DNA of 64,000 bases from the NCBI GenBank assembly GCA_047495785.1, contig JBLDXI010000019.1, positions 2,170,001-2,234,000 of the forward strand, written 5' to 3'. The stretch comes from Lepidodermella squamata. Its lineage: Eukaryota > Gastrotricha. Positions within the stretch are counted from its first letter, which is position 1. Each line of letters begins with the position of its first letter. Position numbers and translations under genes: made by a program. Shown here piece after piece: positions 10,601 through 21,867 of this stretch. The notes below the pieces were generated by a model. That model worked only from the letters and a program-made list of their open reading frames with translations, searched no databases and had not been told where the DNA came from.

Positions 10601-11193
10601 AGAGTGACATCATGAGGCGTAAACCTCGCCATCCAATCAAGGATAAGATGGTCAACTATCGAATGATGTCTGTCGCGTATGGTCAGCATGGTTTCTTGGA
10701 GGCTCTGGCTGGTTTCATGGTTTATTTCGTCGTCATGGTTGAAAATGGTTTTCTACCTGAACGCTTCTACGGCCTTCGCGAGAAGTGGGATTCGAAGGCG
10801 TGGAATAATTTGGAAGATTCTTATGGCCAGGAATGGACTTTCACCCAACGAAAAAGTGTCGAATACACCATTTATTCGTCATACTTCATTGCCGTTGTAG
10901 TCATGCAGTGGCTTGATTTGGCTATTTGTAAAACTAGACGCATGTCCTTGTTCCATCAAGGTTGGAATAATCATTGGCAAACATTTGGCCTATTTTTCGA
11001 GACGGCAGTCGTTATTCTGCTCTGTTACGTCCCGCCCATCTCAAAGGCCCTTCTCATGTATACCCCTAATGGTTTATGGTGGCTGTGTGCGTGTCCTTTT
11101 GCCTTTTTGATGATGGTTTACGATCAAGGTCGAAAATTTGTCATTCGTCGCATGGGTCCAGAATCTTGGCCTACAAAGGAGTTCTATTTTTAA
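7689..11193 (+). CDS. Na+/K+-transporting P-type ATPase alpha subunit (type IIC)
   Basis: Plasma-membrane pump that would exchange Na+ for K+ using ATP. Exons 7689-10260 and 10310-11193 (49 bp intron) give 1151 aa, about 130 longer than usual. Visible landmarks: TGES (about 341-344), the M4 motif VANVPEGLL, the phosphorylation site CSDKTGTLTQ with Asp498, GDGVNDSPA (about 843) and the M5-M6 ion-site residues in TSNIPE and IDLGTDFVPA; the M8 Asp in QWLDL is also kept. The first 150 residues are an Arg/Pro/Ser-rich extension with four RPRLQS-like repeats. Odd points: the M4 segment after PEGLL reads IQVT instead of ATVT; Tyr251 replaces the Asn at the ouabain-site border; the C-terminus is EFYF, not ETYY. 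Type IIC is certain; a specialised isoform is likely. Confidence 0.93.
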
Positions 11194-14134
11194 AGCACAT
11201 GAATGTCTCATTTGACTAGTTCAAACGTTGCATCACGTGAATATTTTATTTTCCGATGAATTATTTGTTCATTCCATTCCGTCACGATAGAATGGAACAA
11301 CACGGTACGATACCCGAGTAATCGGTGAAATGTATTGTTGAAAATAAAGTCGATAAATATGTAGACATCGGCAAGAAGGCTATAGCAGCAAGTATCAATC
11401 ATAACAGGGAATCAAGACAACCTCAAGCATAACAAATGACATTTACTGTGATAGGTTATCAAGGTGCAGGATAAATGTACCCAATATAGACAGGCGATAG
11501 GCGCTTACGCTTGGCGCTCTATCAGTTACGAAATTCGGTGCCGGCTGGGTCGAAAAGACGGAATTGCTCTTTTATTAGATGAAGCGGCTAAACAGCTCCA
11601 GCCAATTAAGCTTTTGTTGAGGCCTCCTAATCGCATGCTCATACATCAGTGTGGTCCGTCGTCCAAGCCCAAAGTTTTAGGAGTCTGACTTCTTATGTCT
11701 GAAATGACAGACATAAATGGAGTCTCGACAATATATTTCACCATACTTCGTTAATTAATGCTAGTTTCAAGGTATCCGGGGCTTATTTGGAGCCACCAAT
11801 AATGGCCGCGGAGCCTGAGAAGCCTAAAAGAGCCTGAAAGGCTCCGGAGTCTGCAAGTGGACCACACTGTCAAATAGCTATGAGCTTGAATGCGATGTTG
11901 AACATCGAAACCAGCATATTTCAATTCCAGGCTTCAGGGGTATCAGGGTTTCGGCTTCAACACTTTCTGGTATGCAAGATATCCACGAAAGACGAGGGTT
12001 CAGGGTGCAACGAAAAAATGTAAATAAATAAAAGAGTAAACATTGTCTTAGCTGTTTTGCAGTCGGAGAAAGATGACAAATTATTTCATCACAGGTTTGT
12101 ATATAATATATCCGGTTGAAACATTCTTGTTGCTTCTCGTTTTCTCGTAGATCCAACAAGTGTGAATAATTTCAAATGTCCATACTCACACCTTTTCTAC
12201 CTGCATCTTTCGCCATATCTTTCGCTGGCTAGCTTTCGAAGCGAAAGTGTTTCGATGCTGTGGACCGGAGAATTTCCCCACTCTCAAGCTCTCGTCGTAG
12301 ATCTTCCAATACCAATAGGATAATCTGCGACTGAGAATCGCCATCCAGTCGCCAAGGCCTTCGGTCATTTGTAATCCGGAAAGCTCAATCAATGGCTTCG
12401 TGAAATGAGGCGCGCATACGATTCAACCAGCGCCTGACAGAACATAAAATGAAAGAATCAAACTGTTTCCAAATGCGTTTCGTACTTGGAGTTTCCCCAA
12501 GCGAAAGTTCCCCCATAATCAGCCACTATCAAAATGAGCGCAGCTCGAAATGTGGAAGTTAACTCTCAGCTTTGTCCGTCATAACTCAAAGAAACGCACT
12601 TCTCTTAGCTGGGCACGGCACAGGTACGTGTTACACTTTTTCAAATTCGCCGCGCTCACCTAACACGTAGGCTATGCTATAAGATGCCGTAATTGCGCAC
12701 GAAAAAAAGCAAAACAATGAGTTGGCGATGGCAACAACGAAGAAATAAGCCCCGCGAGCTGTCGGGCGCACATTTATCACAGCTATGCACTGCGCACACG
12801 TTAAACTTTTACTATACTTTATTCCATCACCATGGCGGTGGCTGCGTTAACACCCTGCGAGCAATCGCAGACCTATCACGATCTGTCTTCTTTTTAATGA
12901 GGTCAAATAATCAAAGCTGGCGATTGCTCTTTCTTACTCATTATCGTTTTCTCCTACTTTTTCTGCACTTTCTATGATTCCTCGTGTGATCCAACATGGT
13001 TTTGAGACTTTAGGCTTACAAGAATAATAGGAATATGCTGCATTTGCGATGAAAACGTGCAAATTTGAAATAGTAATTCTTTATTTTAAATTTAACTCTT
13101 CACTATAATTAAATGCTGGCCTTCTCCCACTTGGAAAGGGGACCTTTTAATGTGGCTAATGAACTCAATACCGGTCCTCAACCTATTTGAAATTGATTTC
13201 TCAAGGGAATATTGTATGGCACCAAGTTTGGCATCAGACCATAGATCTCGATGCCCAGATTTGCAATATCAAAAAATTATTCAAATACGATGTACCGTTC
13301 TCTTGTTGTTTGAGTGTTACACTTTCTATGTAGCGGCGGTCCGTTTCGGGCGCAGAGTTCGCAACACCGGCTGGTGCTTAGCGTACAAATTCATGCAACC
13401 CTAGGTTGCGCTGTGTATATTTTTCGTGAGTGCGAACCTGATTGTATTAATGCCCCGCGTGTTTTTTATCTTATTAACCTGCGTGAAAAAATGTCACCAA
13501 CACGTGCGTATATCAAGCGCCAACAATGAACCGACGACGCAAGTGTGCGTATATGCTATGTGTCATATGCCTCTTTCTCGATGGGCCCTCGGTTGGGCTC
13601 AGCTACGATGCTGATGCTGTCGTTTATCGCGGCGCGGTAGCACCAGCATATTGTTTACGCGCAAAATCTTGAGAGCCCTAAAATCTATTAACGCATTGTA
13701 GGATTGTATATCTCGCAAATTTTTATTGTAAACAAAAAGCTGCGAACAGGATACAACATGATGTCATCTTTGCGTTTTTTATCTTGTTTACACGAAGTTT
13801 GCAATTTTCGATGAACCGTCGTAGGGGCAATTTTCAGCTTTTCATGGAGCTGAAATTATGCTTCAAAATCCCACCTAATTTTAGTCATTGCCTAAGATAT
13901 ATTTATAACCTCCCTTTGCAGGAACCCGGAACCTATAAGGCCAACCTAAAAGACTCGCGAAGGTCAATCATTCAAGCTGCAGGCTGGTATAGCCCTTTTT
14001 ACATTTGTAGCGAGATGTTACATAACACGTATCTGTGAGTAGCCAATGATGACGTTCATTTACCTCTAGTCATTTTCCTAACCTGTTGGCGGAGTCACTC
14101 TCGTACATGTTTCTTCATTATTTTATTACTTCAG
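11194..14134. other. Long intergenic stretch without a supportable gene
   Basis: About 2.9 kb between the ATPase and the zinc-finger gene. Open frames here are under 95 codons, with no recognisable protein pattern and no matched splice sites. The 11647-11869 interval has short inverted ends (listed separately). Upstream exons or the promoter of the zinc-finger gene may lie here but cannot be shown. Confidence 0.5.
11647..11869. repeat. Short inverted-repeat unit, possible MITE
   Basis: CAGTGTGGTCC at 11647-11657 is matched by its reverse complement at 11859-11869. The interior has repeated AGCCTGA/AGCCTAA words. No clear target duplication, so the mobile-element reading is weak. Confidence 0.3.
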
Positions 14135-14154
14135 TGCTGTTCACTCAAACCATC

Positions 14155-15339
14155 ATGTTACGACGTAGGCGATTTTTAAGACAGCGTAAAATGACATCGG
14201 GGCTAATTGGCGCAGTATGCATGGAGTGCGGCCTTTACGTTGGCGGGAAAGACGAGTTGCATCAACATATGGCTGCCGAACATGAACCGACCCCAGCGAG
14301 CAAATCGCCCTCACCTACTCCTGTTCGTAAATCGTCTCCGAACAGCCCTGAAGAGTCTACAACATTGAACGCGCTATCGGCCTTACTACCCCAGAACGGC
14401 ACGCCATTGGACGGAGCGGCGTGTTGCCGCTTTTTGACAGAATTGTTCTCGGTAGTTAGGCCGAACGATGCGCAACAACCGCAGAAGTCGCGATCGCCCG
14501 AGCCGACGTCTCTCCTAGGAAATTCCTTACTATTAAACCATGCCTCCTTATCGCTGATCGCCAATGCAGCCGTTCTCGAGCTATTGAAAAAGCAGCAAGA
14601 GTCTTTAGCTCAAACAACTGTTATCGATATGAGCCGGCAATTGCTACAAAATTACCAAATTCAGAACCCTCCAGCGCAAAAGCAGGAACCTCAACAGTCT
14701 CAACAACAGCCTGAAAATTTGTCGTTGTCGTCGAAGGAAGCCAAGGCTCGCCAACCAAGTGGAGCTAGTATTCGCCCAGCTTCGGTCGCAGAAGAATCAT
14801 CGGCTATGATTCCATCGCCATCAATGTCAACAGACTCTTCAAAGCCGAAAATTGCGAAAGTCGCTCCGATGAGCAACGGCGACCGTCGTTATTCCTGCGA
14901 GTACTGCGGGAAGCAGTTTGCCCAGGCTCCAACTTTGATAGCACATCGTGTAAGGATTATTATCCCAATTTAATAACATTTCGACCGTCTATCGATAATG
15001 TTCTTCTAGCGCATTCATACCGGTGAGAAGCCTTACAAGTGCCACATTTGCAATGCAGCGTTCAAGCAAGTTACCCATCGCAACGACCATGTCAATTCTC
15101 ACGATTCAAATTATCGGCCTTTTGTTTGCGAAGAGTGCGGGCGGGGGTTCGCCAGAAAATACAGGTATGAGATTCAGTTTTGAGATTCGTCCAACTTTAT
15201 TGAACTCCGTTTTAGCCTCTCTATCCATTCGCTAATTCACAAAGGAATCTACCGCTTCCAATGTGCTTATTGTGACAAGAAGTTCCGCCAATCGGCTGAC
15301 AAGAAAAAGCATGAGATGCGTCACACCAGAGTCAAATGA
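14155..15339 (+). CDS. C2H2 zinc-finger transcription factor
   Basis: Probable nuclear DNA-binding protein. Exons 14155-14949, 15010-15164 and 15216-15339 join in frame (357 aa from this ATG). An N-terminal finger-like CMECGLYVGGKDELHQHM is followed by a long Ser/Pro/Gln-rich stretch and four consecutive C2H2 fingers at the C-terminus: CEYCGKQF, CHICNAAF, CEECGRGF and CAYCDKKF, with the linker HTGEKPYKC between the first two. The last finger ends HEMRHTRVK then stop. The true start is uncertain: ATGs at 14107, 14155 and 14191 share the frame, and TATTACTTCAG ending at 14134 could be an acceptor for an upstream exon. I do not recognise the orthologue. Confidence 0.82.
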
Positions 15340-15822
15340 ATACAGAAATGGCTCTCATCATTAATACTCGGAAAAGTCTCCAACAGCTGTACTCATTTGA
15401 GAGATCAAATTTCTATTTTTGTATTGCGCGTTTCTCGAATTTATGCATTTTTGACTTCCTGATGCCCTTTGAAGCTCATCGTGATATCGGATTGGATTTT
15501 TAAACGCAATAATTCGTAATAACGCATCCAACATGATGTATTAAAGAATACTCTTCTTATTTTTGATCATTATTCCAATTTGAACTTTGTTGATAATAAA
15601 AGGCTACTGTTTTGAAACTAACGTCTCCCTTTAAATTGAATGGTTTCCAACAGTCTTGGCAAATATGGAATGACACGCCCCGAGAATCGAAGCCTTTCGA
15701 AATGTAGTTATTGCGGCAACATGAAATTGTAAACAAAAAGCAGAACAATTCTTGCTACACAAAAATATCACTTTATTGCTGCATCTGGATGCATTATGCG
15801 AAGCAAAATCGTATTTCGATCA
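15340..15822. other. Convergent intergenic gap
   Basis: Lies between the 3' ends of the zinc-finger gene (plus) and the fused glycosyltransferase gene (minus). AT-rich, with no gene; it presumably holds both polyadenylation regions. Confidence 0.5.
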
Positions 15823-18110
15823 CTAGAAAGCCCCTGTTTCGACTACGTTTGTTTCGTACCTAACGAAGCGGCACGTCGTATTATCAGGATAGTGATCATC
15901 GAATCGCTCAGTTGGCCTTAGAGAGAAAAACGAAGCCGTATCGCCGAAATCACTTCGGCTCGTCAGCAGCCAGTCCATTTTTGTCAATATGTACCAATCA
16001 AACAGCGCGATTAAACCTTCGACTTCATCTGACCTTGCGCCAGGAAACACGGAACTCGAATCTATAACTTCAACCCGGTCGTCGCCATCCTCTAAATAGC
16101 CGTTGATCAGCAGCCTTAAATGTTTAGTAACCCTCCAATCTCCGAAATCACTGGTGATGAAAATGTAACGAGGAACGCCGCCTAGATAAGTTCTGATTAC
16201 GTCGCGAACTCTTTCAGCGAAACACGAAAGTTGGTCCCATTTGACACGAGGCTTACAGGTTGACCTGGGTCCACTGCAGGTTCTTAGCTGAATTCCTAAT
16301 TTTCCAGCGGACAACCATTTCTCCTCCGATCCAGCAATTTCTTCGATGTAACTAGACACCAATTTCTTGATTTCAGGCAAAGGACTGCCAAATAGCACTC
16401 GCATAGCTGCCGAAAAATAAATGGTATAGTCGATATTGCTTTTGTATTCGGGTAGATTCGGAATTGATCTATGAAGAGACTGGTAGAATTTGCGATTTGT
16501 GAATGCAAAACGCATGGCTGTGTGAGTGCGATTCGTAGCAACCTGAACCAGATCATACTGATAAACGTTTACGAATGATGCATTCAGGTTTTTTCTATCC
16601 ACTTTGCCACGTGGCAGGTAAATGACGGTTTCGTTTGCAGTTTCGAGCTTATTCGAATAAACGTCGCCTGAGACATCGTAAAGGTTCTCGTTGAGCGAGA
16701 AAAATTTGCTAACCCCAGCAGGGTGTTTCAGCCATTCGCTGTTGAAGATCCGATTTGTAGCCATGGCAATGAAAAGCAAAGCTGCTGAGCCACGCATGGC
16801 TCCAAAACCACCGCAATCCCTATCATTCGCGCGGCAGCGGTAACTGATGAACTAAAGAAAGATGAAAAATAAGGGTTATAACCTCAAAGGACAATTCTAA
16901 GAATAGCATGTTATACTTTTCCCTTTGAAGCACTCATTACAATAAATTTGTAACAACTCTTAGAAAATTGTAAACAAACCTTAGCACTGCGGTCCGGGTC
17001 GCTTAAGATTGCCTTCATGTTCGTGATGTAATTTTGACGAATCGTTTCGGCTAATAGTTCAGCTTGTCTACCTCTCTCAGCGTAAAGAGCAGTATTAGCT
17101 ACAGTAAAATCCATTTCGAATACAGATTCAAAGTTTGGAGGAATTGCATCGTTGAACAAAATTGCCGCATTAGGCGGCGTTTCATTGATACTTGTCACTT
17201 GAACGAATCCAACGGGCAACGAATTACTCGGCTTTCTCACCGTGGCGAAGTAATGATTGGCGGCTTGGTGGTACTCGACCTGACGAAAATCGTGATTTTC
17301 AGCCGAGTAGTAGCATTTCGAAACTGCTTTGCAGAACTCCTTGATTTCAGAAGGCTTGCCAATGAAAAAATCCGGCGAGTAATATTGATCGCCTTCAGAA
17401 CCAAAGGGTAAAAATGAGCAAGATTTTTCTGAACGATCGTAGGGTAGCAACTTCTTGTCATCGAAGCCGTAGAAAGCAGGATGCATCGGGAAAACTAGAT
17501 CGCCAAGTAAAAGCTCCTTGGCTACAATAATCGGCTGTAAAATCGCCATTCTAGCATCGAAAGAAATGACGTAGTCGAACTCGGCGTCGTTGAAATAGCC
17601 GTGATCCTTAGCGTTTTGTAGATAAGCTCGACACGGGCTTTGCTCATTTTTCACGATGTAGGTCAGTAAACTCGTTACAGCTCCTTGGTAGCTGTCGGCA
17701 TTTTGATTTCGAAAGTATTGGTTGATATCGCGATAAATCAGGAAATATTTGACAGTGACATTCGCGTCGGTCAGCAAGTTTGCCGCAGCTGTTCGATAAA
17801 AGTTTTCCATGCTCCCGGCAGCATCGTCTAGCACCAAAATAGCTACTCTCGTTGTTCTAGGACCTTGAGGCTGAGTCGATGTAGCCGTGGTCACGTGACG
17901 CAATTTTCGGTGGCCGATTGCTAGTTTTTTGAGCCTTTCATGGCGCGCGAAATTCGGATGGCTTTCCAGATTAGGCGACTGCAGATCGTTGTGATTTTCA
18001 TGCCTGCTCAGGACAAGAAGGATGTAAATTGAAGGCGATAAAAGCAGAGCTGTTGCTAAGCACCAACATGCAACTTGGTGCCGTTTGATAAACGACTTGA
18101 TCGTAGTCAT
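15823..18110 (-). CDS. Two-domain glycosyltransferase-like protein: GT6 (ABO-like) fused to a fucosyltransferase-like domain
   Basis: Exons 18110-16980 and 16851-15823 (128 bp intron, phase 0) join in frame to 719 aa. A signal anchor lies at about residues 13-35. Residues 88-305 match the GT6 family: EFDYVISFDARM aligns with the DxD region, and MHPAFYGF plus the Asp/Tyr-Tyr-rich EGDQYYSPDFFIGK follow in the right order. Key GT6 residues are changed: the DxD motif is D185-A-R187, and the catalytic Glu falls on Ala283 in EYHQAANHY. From about 378 a second domain starts with DCGGFGAMRGSAALLFIAMA and holds GIQLRTC, FITSDFGDW and TSRSDFGDTASFFSL, the layout of GT-B fucosyltransferase-like (GT11/GT37-type) enzymes. 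If the intron were not used, these would be two adjacent genes. A Golgi lumen role is inferred. Confidence 0.7.
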
Positions 18111-18938
18111 TTTAGCGGAATAAATTAGGGCGTTTACAACCCGCCGTGGATTTATTCACCTGTGGCCTTTGCAGTTATCCTGGGCAGTTTTATCTCGTTG
18201 CACAGCGGGTTAACTGGCCCGACGTAAAGTGGAAATATCAATGATAAATAATAATCATAATTGTTGTATGATATGCGTTTCTACGTTAGACTGGTGAGAG
18301 CGGGATATCAACGCTTTATTTACACATGCGAACAGTCGCATATAATTAGCTCACGTGAACAGCGTGTCTGATAACTACACCTATAGCTCACTAATATTGC
18401 TTATAGATAAGGCGGGGATGTATTAAAATATACCCGAAACTATTAGAAAAAGTATCTACAATTTTTCAAATACAATTTTTTGTAAGGGCCAATCCTTTTA
18501 CGGTACATGACTTGAGAGTAACTGAGATCAATATTTTGAAAAACCTTGGCTCAAGGAACGAGGAAGGGTGTGCTACTCGAGTGCATGTAACCATTTCTAT
18601 AAGAGATGGGCATTTCACATATGTGCCGTAATAATAAGGCGACAAATCGTTATCGAAAATATTTCGCTCTTAATATGTTAATACTAGTGGCTTTAAAAAG
18701 GCGGATTTCTTGTTATCTAAATAACTCTTGCATGAGTAGTGCAATATCTGAAAATTCTCATGAGACCATTCAATTTATTAACTTCACTTCTCTTGGCTGA
18801 TCAATGCACAAATAAAGACATACTCACACACACACACACAACTCGCATGATTTTGAGCGCGCTCGAAATGACACGCTACTACTAGATAACATATAACAAA
18901 ATAGGTATGATGCGGAATTTTCATTGAGTATGGGACTT
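18111..18938. other. Intergenic gap with a CA microsatellite
   Basis: Holds the upstream region of the fused glycosyltransferase gene and the 3' side of the next minus-strand gene. No gene is visible; a CA dinucleotide run lies at 18825-18842. Confidence 0.5.
18825..18842. repeat. CA dinucleotide microsatellite
   Basis: About eight to nine CA units in a row. Confidence 0.85.
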
Positions 18939-20228
18939 TCAGTGTAAATCTGGCACTGCCGACGCCCGATCCGTATCGCTGTTGTCGAAACTTTGCTGCC
19001 CTGTAAGGCCCCGACTCGAGCCGCTTGCTTGCCGCCTCAGGTATCGCCTAACTGAATCTGCCCTATTTCGGCTGAAATCAGCCAAAATCGCGTCGTCTCC
19101 GGATATTATAGTATTATCAGCTTCATGCTGCGTTGCCGCGTCTCCTGGCTGATGGTCGTATTGCTCCGGGACGTTTAAAAGTCTCCGCTTTTCACTTGAG
19201 GACGATCTTACTGATTGCGTTCTTCTCGCGGCAGATCTCAATCCCCTTTCATTTTCAAGTCGAGCCTTCTCAAAGTACGAAATTTCAACAGAGTCGGTGG
19301 GCGAGTCTCTGGGTAACACGTCGTCGGGTTGGAAGTCAGGTTTGACATGTTCGAGGAATCTATCAAGATGGCCGGTGCTATGTGGCCGATGCTTCGAATG
19401 AACAGGACATGGCGGCCTTTGAAGCAACAACTCCGCCTGGCTGATTGATGGCGTGGACGGCTCAGCTGGTTGTTCGGCCGACGTTTCTATAGACCGAGTT
19501 TCAGCTTGTCTGCCGAATGAGATCGATGAGGCTTCGTTGCGGTGGTGTTTGACTAAGTTAGAACTTGACGGCTGGGGGCAGTAGCCGAAAGCGCTGGCTG
19601 TGAACTCGAGATCTGGGTCGCGGTTTACCTTAAGGGCGCCCTTCACCCCGCGAACGGCGAGTATTATGAAGCAAATTGAACTTGTCGTCGCGCCGAATAT
19701 TGTCATCGCATGCCCTAGAACTTTAAGCACCAGATCTGCCACAGAAAATTCAAAAAATTAAATTAAAATTCATCTCTATGTACCTTTCACTGAATTTGAT
19801 GTAGTTTCTGTCAGGTCGTAGTAAAGATTAGTCGAAGTTCGAAAAATGACGACAAAATTGGCAAAGAGACCAAGGAAGAAAATCGATAGGGAAAAAATGA
19901 CTTTGGCGTAGGTTGGCAATACTTTCCACAGCAAAACACCAAGGACAGCCATCGAAGCGCCAATATTCAGCGCCCCTTCGAAAAACCCAGTACCCCATAT
20001 CTGAGTGTGAGCCGCAAAGTACCAGCACATGATGGCGCCGGTCATTGACGCTAAATTGCAGCAAATATTGGCGACGACGATTAGGGGAGCGACAAGGGGT
20101 GGAGCTTCGTCGGCACTCGGCATTTGGGCAGGTCCGCCGCTCGATCCAACTGAACTGATTGAAACAGCATCTGCCTCGTGCTTACCAGTAGTCGTTAGGT
20201 TATCAGCAGTCCATCCAGCAGACGACAT
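18939..20228 (-). CDS. Four-pass membrane protein with long cytosolic tail, unrecognised
   Basis: Exons 20228-19784 and 19735-18939 join in frame (phase 1, 48 bp intron) to 413 aa. The ATG at 20228 begins MSSAGWTADN. Four hydrophobic segments lie at about 46-72, 84-104, 108-130 and 152-178, with short loops, so both ends should face the cytosol. The tail of about 230 residues is polar, rich in Ser, Arg, Glu and Pro, with several basic-Ser sites such as RRTQSVRSSSSEKRR that look like phosphorylation targets. The four-helix layout recalls claudin/MARVEL-type proteins but I see no defining motif. A role as a scaffolded membrane protein is a guess. Confidence 0.75.
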
Positions 20229-21867
20229 GTTTTGGCAATAAAAATGACTACTAAAGCGTGAAAAAATTAATTTTTTCCAGAAAATTGAATTGGCATACGT
20301 TTTTCCGATATATTGGTTTTGCAAATACGATGTTTACCTGCGCCAAGATACATTATCTCTACTCAGCGGTATATATCAATATGTTGTATGCGCCGAAAGC
20401 CGGTAGAGATGCGCCTGCGCGTGTAGTAAAGCCAATAAAGCATGGCTTTTAACATGCTGCGAAAAACTCCACTCAACGCGCTAATATATTCGATGTCTGA
20501 AGTGCGTCTATGTGTTCTGCATGCAAAAAAGCGCGCTCATACGTGAGCATCAATACATACGGCAAATAAGAGCTGAAGCGTTTATATCGCTCTTCAGGTA
20601 TGGTTAATGAAGAAGCGTCGACGATTCAAGAGATGATGAGCCCCTCAATAATGTAATGGACCAATAATTCTCGGTAATAGTATTTCACCACGTTGAGTCG
20701 CGAAAGTTCTGTCTGAGGCCAAAATTGAAAAATATTTTTTCCCCCGTTCAAGCTGGCGAATCATCTTTCCCTGGGGATGAGCATCAAGAAACCGGTATTG
20801 TTATTGTTAATTTCGTAGTTTTTGTGGTGAAATGAATACAATGACGAAATGTGCCGCATGAACGTGAATTAATAAATAATAGCCGAGCGCAACTTGGCTT
20901 CGTGCTGCGATGCTGGAATGAAAATCGAATTGAGCATGTCGCGCTTTATTGATCGCAGCCACCTTGCTGGCGCGCGTAATATTTTTGCATTTTTGCATTT
21001 ATATAATAATATAAAGTTGCCCGCTAAACAGGGCAAATTTGTTTGGCGTATCCCATTGAGAACTGGACGCTGCTCGATCGAAATCGCACTTCACTTATAA
21101 GAAGTATTCTTGAATTACGTCACACCAGTTTCTTCATTCACCACTGTATTGAATAAGAGAATTTTTAAGGTGGTTAAGGCTATTTTTTACCGCGTGTTTT
21201 TGCATTTTGTCGATCACATTCAATTTACACACCGACATGCATTGTGGTTTAGCTTCATAATACCTGCAAACAATGAGCATCGAGACAAGTCTTTCGGTGG
21301 CTTGAATAATTTAGTTTGCAGTGTCAAAAATAATAGTTGAACGGACGGAATTCGGCAAACAAATTATACCATTCTGACAGTGATAATAATGGTATTGTAT
21401 CATCCTTGAGAAATTCGTTGACAAAAGCCCGTGGCGTTAATAAAAATCCTTCGAATATGTATACTGAAAAGTGCCACGTGAAAAAGACCTGGACTCCCTC
21501 CAAAACGTGTGAAGTTTTGTCCATTGTGCTCCCCGACTTATTAGGGCGATAAATAATTCAAATAAAAAACCTAGAAATGTTAAAATTCGATGAAAAAGGG
21601 GCTGTGATAGGTCTGGAGATGCTGCCTACGCTAAAGTTCTAAACGCTGAAATCGACGCCCACGTGGAACGAGGAGTAATCGCCTTTCATAAGCTGGTGAT
21701 TGCAACTGACCGATGTACTAAGCGAATTTCATCACGAACAATATACTTACCTGCCGCAACGCTACTTGATCTATAAAGTTGGCTCTCTGCAAAGGTCTAT
21801 ACTAATACTTTTTACGTCGGCTTTTAACTATCGCATCAGACAATTTCTCTGTGGCATTTTTTTGTAG
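20229..21867. other. Divergent intergenic region
   Basis: Separates the minus-strand four-pass protein from the first lectin-like channel on the plus strand, so it should contain both promoters. No open frame above 80 codons has recognisable content. No named site could be assigned. Confidence 0.45.

Noticed and set aside
12693-12977. Several 60-94 codon frames in 11.2-14.0 kb as genes
   Set aside because: No recognisable motif, no matched splice sites, no paralogue elsewhere in the window.
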